From: Giesbergeria sp.
GTDB lineage: Bacteria > Pseudomonadota > Gammaproteobacteria > Burkholderiales > Burkholderiaceae_C
NCBI GenBank assembly: GCA_030690515.1
Contig: JAUYGP010000267.1
Coordinates: forward strand, 1 to 5,173
Length of the DNA: 5,173 nucleotides
Reading direction: 5' to 3'
The notes below the pieces were generated by a model that did not search any database, was not told the origin of the DNA, and was given only the letters and a program-made list of their open reading frames with translations. Of this stretch, positions 1 to 5,173 are shown one piece after another. How positions within the stretch are numbered: position 1 is the first letter of the stretch; the number at the start of each line of letters is the position of its first letter. A program made the position numbers and the translations under genes.

Positions 1-1
1 G

Positions 2-1126
2 CGCCCGCTGGAGGGTGTCTGGCCCCTGAGCTACCTCATGGCCCGCTGGGCCGGGCGGCAAAAGCAATTGTCCGCCAACGACTGGCTGTTTTTGTGCCTG
101 GGCCTGCCCTACGGCCTGCGCATGGTGCTGCTGCACAAGGGCGTGCCCGTGTTTTCGCGCCTGTTGCTCGACACCAGTCCTGAACAGCAGGCCCTGGAGA
201 TGGGCAACACGCTCAAGTACCTGGTGGACACCCGAGTGCTGGCCCGCATGGACACACCAGGCATCCTGTTGATGCAACCCCCACCGGGCCTGGAAGAGAA
301 TGTGCAAATCCAGGGCCGCAAACTGCTGCCCACCGCTGTGGCACACGGTTCGAACAGCGTGCTGGCGGATGTGATGGCCCTGGCAAATGCACGTATGCCG
401 GGGCAGATGGCGTCCCTGCAGCAGCGTCGCTACTACGTAGCGAGCAAGTCGCGCCAGGCCCTGCAATGGACCGGCGTGGTGCTGGCGCTGGTCATCACGG
501 CCGGGCTGGTGCAGCAAGGGCGCGGCCTGCTGGCCCACGTAGCACAGGCCCAGCAATGGCAACAACAGGCTGCCGAAAAAGAACGCGATGCACAAGCCTT
601 GCGTGAAAAATTGGTCGCCAGCGGCACCAACGTGGCGCTGCTGCGCCTGGCCATGCAGGTGCAGCAAAGCCAGCTGCAGGGCGGCGTTGCTTTGACCGAC
701 CCCCTGTGGCTGCTGGGGCAGCTGATGCAGGTCCATCCCCAGGCCGATCTGCAGCGTACCGAAATGGCTTTGCTGCCGAGGGCCTGCCAGGCATCGCAAG
801 GTGCGCAGCCAGACGCATCCCCCGCGCCTGAAGCCGCAGCAAGCGACAACGCAGCCCTGCGCACCGAATGGTCGTTCGAGATCCAGCCCCTGCAAGGGAT
901 TTCACCCCTTGAACGCCAGACCCTGCTCGACGGCCTGGCCGCCAGCGTGCAGGCCTGGCCGGGCTGGAAAGTGCAGACCAACCCGGTACGTGCCGAGAGC
1001 GGCGCTGCCATCGTGGGCGGAACGTCGGGCGCCACCGAACAACTGGCCCGCTGGCGCTGGTGCCTGGTGCCCAGCGCCGAGGCGCAAGAGCCACAGGCCG
1101 ACGGCGCAGAAGGGGCTGGCACATGA
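2..1126 (+). CDS. MshI/GspL-like pilus assembly-platform protein (PilM-like + PilN-like), 5' partial
   Basis: The frame is open to the left edge, so the gene starts upstream. The ATG at 38 is treated as internal because 12 sensible codons (RPLEGVWPLSYL) precede it. Numbering from that Met, residues 1-140 look like the end of a cytoplasmic actin-like PilM-type domain, with the segment GVPVFSRLL at about 35-43. A single membrane helix follows at about 143-160 (WTGVVLALVITAGLV). Next come a Gln/Ala/Glu-rich coiled coil (about 166-195), an Ala/Pro-rich linker (about 251-272), and a periplasmic domain at about 276-345 with the alternating pattern of a PilN/GspL ferredoxin-like fold. Known for the family: MshI and GspL join the cytoplasmic motor side to the periplasmic PilO/GspM partner at the inner membrane. 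The next gene is exactly such a partner and overlaps by ATGA. The assignment rests on architecture and context rather than a diagnostic motif. GspL and separately evolved PilN are the alternatives. Confidence 0.75.
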   Translation, partial: RPLEGVWPLSYLMARWAGRQKQLSANDWLFLCLGLPYGLRMVLLHKGVPVFSRLLLDTSPEQQALEMGNTLKYLVDTRVLARMDTPGILLMQPPPGLEENVQIQGRKLLPTAVAHGSNSVLADVMALANARMPGQMASLQQRRYYVASKSRQALQWTGVVLALVITAGLVQQGRGLLAHVAQAQQWQQQAAEKERDAQALREKLVASGTNVALLRLAMQVQQSQLQGGVALTDPLWLLGQLMQVHPQADLQRTEMALLPRACQASQGAQPDASPAPEAAASDNAALRTEWSFEIQPLQGISPLERQTLLDGLAASVQAWPGWKVQTNPVRAESGAAIVGGTSGATEQLARWRWCLVPSAEAQEPQADGAEGAGT

Positions 1127-1733
1127 GCATGCAGGCATTTCGAACCCACGTGTTCCCGCTGGTGCGGCCCTTGGCCCTCAAATGGGGGACTGTGCTGCTG
1201 CTGCAGGCGTTGGCCTGGGGTGTTCTGTGGGGCGCGCAGTATGTGCTCAAGCCTACATGGCAACAATCCGAAACCCAGGCCCAGGCCTCCCAGGCCCAGT
1301 GGGATGAGGCCCAGGCCGAGCAGGACGACCTGACCACCCACCGCAGCCGTTTCGAACAACTCAAGGCCGCAGGATTGGTGGGCGGGGACCCCCGTGCTGC
1401 CTGGGTGGACGACCTGCTGCGCACTGCCCGCGACCAGGGCCTGCAGGAGCGGCTGGGCTTTACCTTGGCGAGCCCGAGACGCTGGCTGTGGACGAAGCCG
1501 AAGCCGCGGGCGCCCAGGTCAAGCGCCACGTGCTCGAATACAGCCTGAACCGCGTACACGAGGTCGAGGCCCTGCAATTTATGCAGCGCTTTCACCAAGA
1601 CCATGCATTGATTGCGCGGCCCGCCGCCTGCTGGCTGGAACGGCCCACGCCCGAAGGCCTGACCGCGCGTTGCCGTGTCAACTTTCTGCACATTGACCCT
1701 GCGGCTGCGGCTGTCCACAATGAAGCGTCCTGA
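1123..1733 (+). pseudogene. PilO/MshJ/GspM-like inner-membrane protein, frameshifted
   Basis: The start ATG overlaps the preceding stop (ATGA) and has a good ribosome binding site, AGAAGGGG at 1108-1115, seven bases upstream. The first frame encodes a membrane helix (about residues 21-42) and a Gln/Ala/Glu-rich coiled coil (about 47-85), then runs to a stop at 1546-1548 through an Arg/Pro/Ser-rich, non-protein-like tail. The sensible continuation lies in the -1 frame from about 1470 to 1733. It includes EPETLAVDEAEAAG, then LEYSLNRVHEVEALQFMQRF and a final beta-like stretch ending at NFLHIDP. Adding one base near 1468-1471 (for example TTGGCGAG to TTGGCCGAG) joins them into a 203-residue protein, the usual PilO/MshJ size. 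Known for the family: PilO/GspM pairs with PilN/GspL in the inner-membrane alignment complex. No slippery heptamer is visible, so a real mutation or a sequencing error is more likely than programmed shifting. The family call rests on topology, length and neighbours. Confidence 0.72.
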
Positions 1734-1743
1734 ACCCGCTGCC

Positions 1744-2229
1744 ATGAAGACCACCGCACTACCCACCGCGATACCCACCGCACCCGCCACACTGGTTTTT
1801 ATGCTGGTGGCCGCTGCGTGGGCCGTGCCGTCGGTCGCGGCACCGTCGCTGCAGTCGGCCGATGCTGCGCAGCTATGGCCCCGCATTTTCTACAGCGCCG
1901 CGCAGCGCCGGGCCATCGAGCAGGCGCGTATCCCCGCAGAGCCCGAAGCCATCTCCGGCACCACCGGGCCCACCGCGCCCAGCGAGCCCCCCCGTTTTGT
2001 ATTGCAGGGCATGGCCCAGGGGCGCCGCGGTGCCAGCGCATGGATCAACGGTGCCATGCTGGAACAGGGCGAAACCATCGACGGCCGCACAGTGCAGATC
2101 GAAGCGCAGGTCGTGCGGCTGCGGCTGGCCGGCCAGCCTGACATCGTGCTGCGCCCCGGCCAGCAAGGCGCCCAGGCAGACCAGGCTGTGCAGGACATTA
2201 TTCCTCCAGGGTCTTTTTATAAAAAATAG
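1744..2229 (+). CDS. MshK/GspC/PilP-like exported periplasmic protein
   Basis: A 161-residue protein from ATG 1744. The N-terminus has Lys2, a hydrophobic core at about 16-28 (TLVFMLVAAAWAV) and a plausible signal peptidase I site after PSVAA at about 33. The mature part has a helical motif (LWPRIFYSAAQRRAIEQAR, about 44-62), a Pro/Thr-rich linker, then a small beta domain at about 84-138 beginning FVLQGMAQG and including AWINGAMLEQGETIDG. The pattern 'no-change loop, Gly-x-Ala-x-Ile/Val-Asn-Gly, Glu-Gly-Glu/Asp' recalls the MshK and GspC/PilP homology-region fold, which contacts the secretin. The order after MshI-like and MshJ-like genes supports MshK. An in-frame ATG at 1720 (169 residues, 14-base overlap with the previous gene) is a rival start; 1744 was preferred because it gives a normal-length signal peptide. 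Neither has a clear ribosome binding site. The last residues (FYKK) and the stop codon lie in the AT-rich spacer element that follows. Confidence 0.68.
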   Translation: MKTTALPTAIPTAPATLVFMLVAAAWAVPSVAAPSLQSADAAQLWPRIFYSAAQRRAIEQARIPAEPEAISGTTGPTAPSEPPRFVLQGMAQGRRGASAWINGAMLEQGETIDGRTVQIEAQVVRLRLAGQPDIVLRPGQQGAQADQAVQDIIPPGSFYKK

Positions 2230-2278
2230 GGCTCTAACGCTTTATTGGTAAGCGGAAGCAGCTATTAAATTCATAGTA
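2214..2278 (+). repeat. AT-rich intergenic element resembling a Comamonadaceae dispersed repeat
   Basis: This spacer differs sharply from the GC-rich genes on its left. It opens with a perfect 12-base palindrome, TTTTTATAAAAA (2214-2225), followed by TAGGGCTCTAA. It then has an inverted repeat CGCTT (2238-2242) / AAGCG (2250-2254) around a 7-base loop, and ends AGCAGCTATTAAATTCATAG. Read on the minus strand it gives ATAGCTGCTTCCGCTTA, then AAGCGTTAGAGCCC and a T-run. From memory this resembles a short element found between many genes in Comamonadaceae; no search was run. It supplies the stop codon TAG (2227-2229) of the upstream gene and runs up to the ATG of the pilin gene. The hairpin is weak and has no following T-run on the + strand, so it is not called a terminator. 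Outer limits are approximate. Confidence 0.6.
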
Positions 2279-3223
2279 ATGACATCCGTTCGCATCCAAC
2301 CCCCCATCGGCCGCGCAGCAGGCGCAGGTGGCTTCACTTTGGTCGAAATGGCCCTGGTGTTGCTCATCGTGGGTTTGCTGGCGGCTGTTTTCCTGCCCGC
2401 CACCAACACCATGTTGGACAACAGCCGCCGCAAGGAAACCCGTGCCAAGCTCGAAGCCCTGGAGCAGGCCATGGTGCGGTTTGTGATGGTGAATGGTCGG
2501 TTACCGTGTCCAGCGGATGGGCGTTTACGTTCTAGCAGCGCAATCTATGGGCTTGAGCAACGAACTGCAGCAACCGGTGTATGCACGGTGATCAATCAAG
2601 GGGTTGTTCCATGGAGATCATTGGGGCTTTCAAATAATGATGCCGTGGATGCTTGGAATACACAGATTACCTACAGAACACGCGGTGATTTACCTGCCTT
2701 AGGAACGAGTCTTGGTCTCACGCTTGATCGTGCATTGGATATGGGTGAATGTAATCCGCTTGGGACTGGGGCCGCGTCTGCTCAGACATTGGGTCTTCAT
2801 GCGCGTCAAGGCTGCGCAGCCTGTTCGTCATCAACTTTACCGTCCTGTACAAGCCCGTTGAATTGGCTGAATGGCCGAGGCTTGGAGGTGAGAACGGGAG
2901 ATGGTACTTTGGTGCTGATGAATCCTGCTATGGGTGTAGGTACCGGCGCGGCATATGTTTTGATAAGCCATGGCGCAAACCGACACGGCGGCTATCCACT
3001 AGATACCGGTCCTGTTGGCCCGCCTCTCGTTATTATTGATGAGCCAAATCGTGGTGATTTCGAAAATAATAACAATAGAAATAACAACGCGTTGCAGCCC
3101 TTCTATATCAATATCGAATTAAGTGAAGGAGCCGGAAATGCCTATTTTGACGACATAGTGGTTCACCCTTCTGTGATGTCTGTGGTATTGGCTGCAGGGT
3201 TGGGCCCGCGCAAGCAGCCGTGA
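2279..3223 (+). CDS. Type IV prepilin / pseudopilin-like protein, large
   Basis: A 314-residue protein with a canonical class III prepilin signal. An 18-residue leader ends in Gly18 and is followed by Phe19-Thr-Leu-Val-Glu23, so the prepilin peptidase site is G18|F19, with N-methyl-Phe at position 1 and Glu5 in the mature subunit. A hydrophobic stretch at about 21-40 is followed by an amphipathic helix (to about 72). ATG 2279 is the only usual start after the in-frame stop TAA at 2249-2251. The body (about 75-314) contains LPCPADG, VPWRSLGL, DAVDAW, ITYRT, YVLISHG and YFDDIVV. I recognise this block pattern from large pilin-like proteins of Proteobacteria. Cysteines at 77, 102, 158, 179, 182 and 190 could form disulfides, and residues 263-270 are Asn-rich. 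Likely role: a fibre subunit, exported and assembled at the inner membrane. Composition falls to AT-rich in the body, unlike the N-terminal helix, which suggests a replaced or imported segment. Whether it is the major or a minor subunit cannot be told. Confidence 0.85.
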   Translation: MTSVRIQPPIGRAAGAGGFTLVEMALVLLIVGLLAAVFLPATNTMLDNSRRKETRAKLEALEQAMVRFVMVNGRLPCPADGRLRSSSAIYGLEQRTAATGVCTVINQGVVPWRSLGLSNNDAVDAWNTQITYRTRGDLPALGTSLGLTLDRALDMGECNPLGTGAASAQTLGLHARQGCAACSSSTLPSCTSPLNWLNGRGLEVRTGDGTLVLMNPAMGVGTGAAYVLISHGANRHGGYPLDTGPVGPPLVIIDEPNRGDFENNNNRNNNALQPFYINIELSEGAGNAYFDDIVVHPSVMSVVLAAGLGPRKQP

Positions 3224-3251
3224 GCCGCACATCCACCCTCCGGCCTGCACC

Positions 3252-4430
3252 ATGCTCCACCAAACCTTTTCGCCCGTTGCGCGCAGCCGTTCTTGGCAAA
3301 GAGGCGGCGCCGTGCTGGCCGTCGTTGCAGGCCTGCTGGTGGTGGCAGCATCGACATTGGCGATTCGCATGGCGCGGCAGGTGGAAGAAAAAACCGTGCA
3401 ACAGCAACTCACTTTGCAGCGCATGCAGCGTATCTCCCAGGCGTTGCAGGCCTATTGGCTGGTGCACAGTTGTAGCTTGCCCGGCGGTGCGATGGGCAAT
3501 GCCGGCACGGGTGATGCAGGAGGCGGCACGACCGTACCCTGGCGCACCCTCGGTATCCCGCGCGAGGATGCGCTCGACGCCTGGGGCCGCAAGATCAGCT
3601 ACCGGAGTCCAGCCTCTGTTGCTCAGTATGGTGCCCCGGCCCAACCCCAGACCTGGGGGTTGGTCAGCCATGGCCCGACAGGGATGGGTGCTTGGCTTGC
3701 AGATGGTCAGCAGATGCCCTTGCTCTTGAACGTGGACGAACTCGCCAATGCAAGCGGGGGAGTCCTGCAGCTCAAGACGGAGGCTGCTGGCACGGACGTG
3801 ATGCCAGCAAATATTTTCGATGATTTCTTGCTGTGGGGCAGCCTGGATGCTGCTGATTGCACACCGCCGCCCATGCCTCCAATAGTGGGAGCCCCTTCGG
3901 GGATCAGCTTGACTACAGCCACTCTCGATTCCGTCGCCCCCATCAGTTATTCCGGTCGGGACACCAATCTCCCCAGCATCACCATCGACCCCGGCCCTGA
4001 TGTAGGGTTGATAGACATCACCGCTGCGGGAGGCAACATCACCCGCAATGGCGTTCCCAACGGTACGGCCATTGGGGTATGCACCACCGGTTGTGGCAAC
4101 GACAACAACTCCAGTCTGAGTGGCACTGAATCCCTCAGTTTCAAGCTGCAAAGCAAGACGGCAGGCAAGTTTGCATTGGGTGTGTTGAGTTTGGACCCTA
4201 CGGTGGAGCTTTCAATTACTTTTCGTATGAACGGGAGCGATCTGCCATTGCCAGGAGGGCAGTATCTGTCGCCGTTGGTGTCGACCACACCCGGGGTGGT
4301 CAAGATGTTTCCTGACCTCATGCCTACCCCGCCCGGGCCATTTGACGAAGTCGTTGTTAAACCGGCAGGTTCCTCCCGTTTTTTCATCGCCAGCATTCGT
4401 TTTTGCGCGGCGGCGGAAGTGTGTGACTGA
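3252..4430 (+). CDS. Degenerate prepilin-like protein with C-terminal beta-rich domain
   Basis: A 392-residue protein starting 28 bases after the previous gene, with no clear ribosome binding site. The N-terminus is basic, then QRGGAVLAVVAGLLVVAAS (about 17-35), a pilin-type helix preceded by Gly but lacking both Phe1 and Glu5. That arrangement recalls GspK- and PilX-type subunits (RG-x-AL). An amphipathic helix follows (about 40-70). The middle shares blocks in the same order with the preceding pilin: CSLPGG, VPWRTLGI, DALDAW, ISYRS, GLVSHG and FDDFLLWGS (up to about 197). After a Pro-rich hinge (CTPPPMPP, 203-210), residues about 215-392 form an extra, probably beta-sandwich, domain with GGNITRNG, the pair CTTGC (277-281), SLSGTESLSFKLQSK, and the terminal FFIASIRFC. 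Such 'TESLSF...' patterns recall extracellular jelly-roll domains, from memory only. Likely role: a minor, perhaps tip-located, subunit carrying a surface domain. Whether prepilin peptidase cuts it is uncertain. Confidence 0.75.
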   Translation: MLHQTFSPVARSRSWQRGGAVLAVVAGLLVVAASTLAIRMARQVEEKTVQQQLTLQRMQRISQALQAYWLVHSCSLPGGAMGNAGTGDAGGGTTVPWRTLGIPREDALDAWGRKISYRSPASVAQYGAPAQPQTWGLVSHGPTGMGAWLADGQQMPLLLNVDELANASGGVLQLKTEAAGTDVMPANIFDDFLLWGSLDAADCTPPPMPPIVGAPSGISLTTATLDSVAPISYSGRDTNLPSITIDPGPDVGLIDITAAGGNITRNGVPNGTAIGVCTTGCGNDNNSSLSGTESLSFKLQSKTAGKFALGVLSLDPTVELSITFRMNGSDLPLPGGQYLSPLVSTTPGVVKMFPDLMPTPPGPFDEVVVKPAGSSRFFIASIRFCAAAEVCD

Positions 4431-4690
4431 TGCCCCAGGACTTCGAAGACTCCGCCTATGCCCGCGCCAGCCTGCACCGCGCACTGCACACCCGCAAGAT
4501 GCGCCGCCGCTGGCAGCAACTGGCCGGTATCCTGATGCTGTTGGCAGGTTACATGAGCCTGGCCGTGTCGGCGGATTCAGCCACCGAGTGGCTGCTGCTG
4601 CGCGTGGTGGGCGGTTTTGTTCTGCTGTTTGTCGGTTTTGCCGTGGCCATTGGCCCCACGGTGGCTGGCTTGCTGGGGGACCATGACTGA
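4430..4690 (+). CDS. Small two-helix membrane protein, unknown function
   Basis: An 86-residue protein whose ATG shares one base with the preceding stop (TGATG), so translational coupling is likely; GGAAG at 4415-4419 lies about 10 bases upstream. The N-terminal 29 residues are charged, with a basic patch (TRKMRRRW, 21-28). Two hydrophobic segments follow, at about 31-47 (AGILMLLAGYMSLAV) and 54-80 (WLLLRVVGGFVLLFVGFAVAIGPTVAG), and the protein ends in a short acidic tail, GDHD. The basic patch before helix 1 suggests that both ends are cytoplasmic, with a short periplasmic loop containing SADSATE. I do not recognise the family. Its position between a pilin-like gene and a response regulator gene, overlapping both, suggests that it belongs to the same transcript, possibly as an accessory membrane component. 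Codon use and GC content resemble the host-like genes, so it does not look foreign. Confidence 0.72.
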   Translation: MPQDFEDSAYARASLHRALHTRKMRRRWQQLAGILMLLAGYMSLAVSADSATEWLLLRVVGGFVLLFVGFAVAIGPTVAGLLGDHD

Positions 4691-5173
4691 GCCGGTGCAC
4701 AACCCGGCCGCCCACACAGGTGCAGGGCCCGAGTGGGTGCGTTGCCCCTTGCTGTGGGTGGAGGACGACCCTGTGCTTTCGGACTGGGTAGCCCAGTCGT
4801 TGCAGGACGATGGCTGGCCTGTGCTGGTGGCGCACGACCGCCTGGAGGCACTGCAAAAACAAGAGCATGAAGTGCCCAAGGGCATTGCCTGCGTGGCCAT
4901 TCTGGACATGGGTTTGCCGCCCTCGCCCAGCCGCCCCGACGAAGGCCTGCGCCTGCTGGCTGAACTGGTAGGGCAGTGGCCCCTTCTCCATGCGATTGTG
5001 CTGACCGGCCAGAGCGAAGCAGCCGTCGGCCGCCAGGCGGTGCATGCAGGCGCGTTTGATTTTTTGACAAAACCGGTGGGCATGGCCGCCTTGCGCCAGG
5101 CGCTGCAGCGTGCGGCATGGTTTGCACAGCGCCAACAGGAACTACTAGCGCAGGGGCGCCTGCATTTGTCGGT
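4683..5173 (+). CDS. Response regulator, receiver domain, 3' partial
   Basis: An open frame from ATG 4683, overlapping the previous gene by 8 bases and running off the right edge (163 codons seen). After a divergent N-terminal stretch, residues about 22-145 form a complete CheY-like receiver. Acidic pair Asp28-Asp29 follows LLWVE. Phospho-acceptor Asp75 lies in AILDMGLP, switch Thr108 in IVLTGQ, Phe127 stands where CheY has Tyr106, and Lys130-Pro131 lie in FDFLTKP. All catalytic positions are present, so phosphorylation by a partner histidine kinase is expected. The output domain is outside the window. The long loop after Asp75 (PPSPSRPDEGLRLL) and the alpha-helical end AAWFAQRQQELLAQ recall NtrC-family regulators such as PrsR or PilR, but a winged-helix or other output cannot be excluded. 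The overlap with the upstream membrane-protein gene implies co-transcription with the pilus genes, so it probably senses or controls that system. Confidence 0.88.
   Translation, partial: MTEPVHNPAAHTGAGPEWVRCPLLWVEDDPVLSDWVAQSLQDDGWPVLVAHDRLEALQKQEHEVPKGIACVAILDMGLPPSPSRPDEGLRLLAELVGQWPLLHAIVLTGQSEAAVGRQAVHAGAFDFLTKPVGMAALRQALQRAAWFAQRQQELLAQGRLHLS

Noticed and set aside
38..1126. ATG at 38 as the true start of the first gene
   Set aside because: The frame is open to the window edge, and the upstream codons fit the protein. Starting here would cut the actin-like domain, so the gene is called 5' partial.
1117..1131. Possible sigma-54 promoter (TGGCAC at 1117-1122)
   Set aside because: The -12 GC element is not at the required spacing; ATGC is one base off, and the site lies across a gene overlap.
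1441..1490. Programmed -1 frameshifting as an explanation for the split PilO-like frame
   Set aside because: No slippery heptamer and no obvious downstream pseudoknot are seen. A single missing base restores a normal family-length protein, which is simpler.
433..1886. Long antisense open frames (433-1359 and 495-1886, minus strand)
   Set aside because: They are opposite to well-supported + strand genes. Their translations are Arg/Ser/Pro/Cys/Trp-rich with no domain pattern, as expected of shadow frames in GC-rich DNA.
2236..2256. Rho-independent terminator at the CGCTT/AAGCG hairpin
   Set aside because: The stem has only five pairs with a 7-base loop and no adjacent T-run on the + strand; the T-run on the other strand is too far from the stem.
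3220..3729. Plus-strand frame 3220-3729 (169 codons) beginning at a GTG overlapping the pilin stop
   Set aside because: The overlap looks operon-like, but the protein is Arg/Pro/Trp/Cys-rich and out of phase with the clear pilin-like frame from 3252.
3108..5135. Long antisense open frames (3108-4151, 4212-5135, 4549-5127, minus strand)
   Set aside because: They lie opposite the second pilin-like gene, the small membrane protein gene and the receiver domain gene. No recognisable motif, and the composition is typical of shadow translation.
1..5173. tRNA, rRNA, CRISPR arrays, transposase genes or IS ends
   Set aside because: None seen by reading both strands. There are no regularly spaced repeats, and no transposase-like frame exists.

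Overview
The window looks like part of a type IV pilus / type II secretion-like (MSHA-like) biogenesis operon from a high-GC betaproteobacterium. A Comamonadaceae-type organism (Acidovorax, Comamonas or Rhodoferax relatives) is my best guess. The reasons are strongly GC-biased codon use, tightly packed co-directional genes, and an intergenic element between positions about 2214 and 2278 that resembles, from memory, a dispersed repeat common in that family. All convincing genes lie on the + strand, and both outermost genes are cut by the window edges.

Layout from left to right. (1) The 3' part of a MshI/GspL-like gene (2-1126): the end of a cytoplasmic actin-like (PilM-like) domain, one membrane helix, a coiled coil and a periplasmic PilN-like domain. 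(2) A PilO/MshJ/GspM-like gene (1123-1733) that overlaps it by ATGA and is broken by an apparent one-base deletion near 1468-1480. (3) A MshK/GspC-like exported periplasmic protein (1744-2229). (4) A repeat-like spacer (2214-2278) that supplies the stop codon of gene 3 and abuts the start of gene 4. (5) A large canonical prepilin (2279-3223) with a normal-GC N-terminal helix and an AT-rich body. (6) A second, degenerate prepilin-like protein (3252-4430) that lacks Glu5 and carries an extra C-terminal beta-rich domain. (7) A small protein with two predicted membrane segments (4430-4690), unknown function. (8) The receiver domain of a response regulator (4683 to the window end), cut at its 3' end.

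Genes 1 to 3 would form the inner-membrane alignment complex (PilM/N/O/P-like, in MshI-J-K order) that links the assembly machinery to a secretin. Genes 5 and 6 are probable fibre subunits; the second is a candidate minor or tip subunit with an added surface domain. The response regulator suggests dedicated signalling control. The motor ATPase, platform protein, secretin and prepilin peptidase are not in the window, so the exact system type cannot be fixed.

The most notable points are the disrupted PilO-like gene in an otherwise intact operon, the mosaic composition of the main pilin next to a repeat, and the pair of related pilin-like proteins of which one has gained a C-terminal domain.
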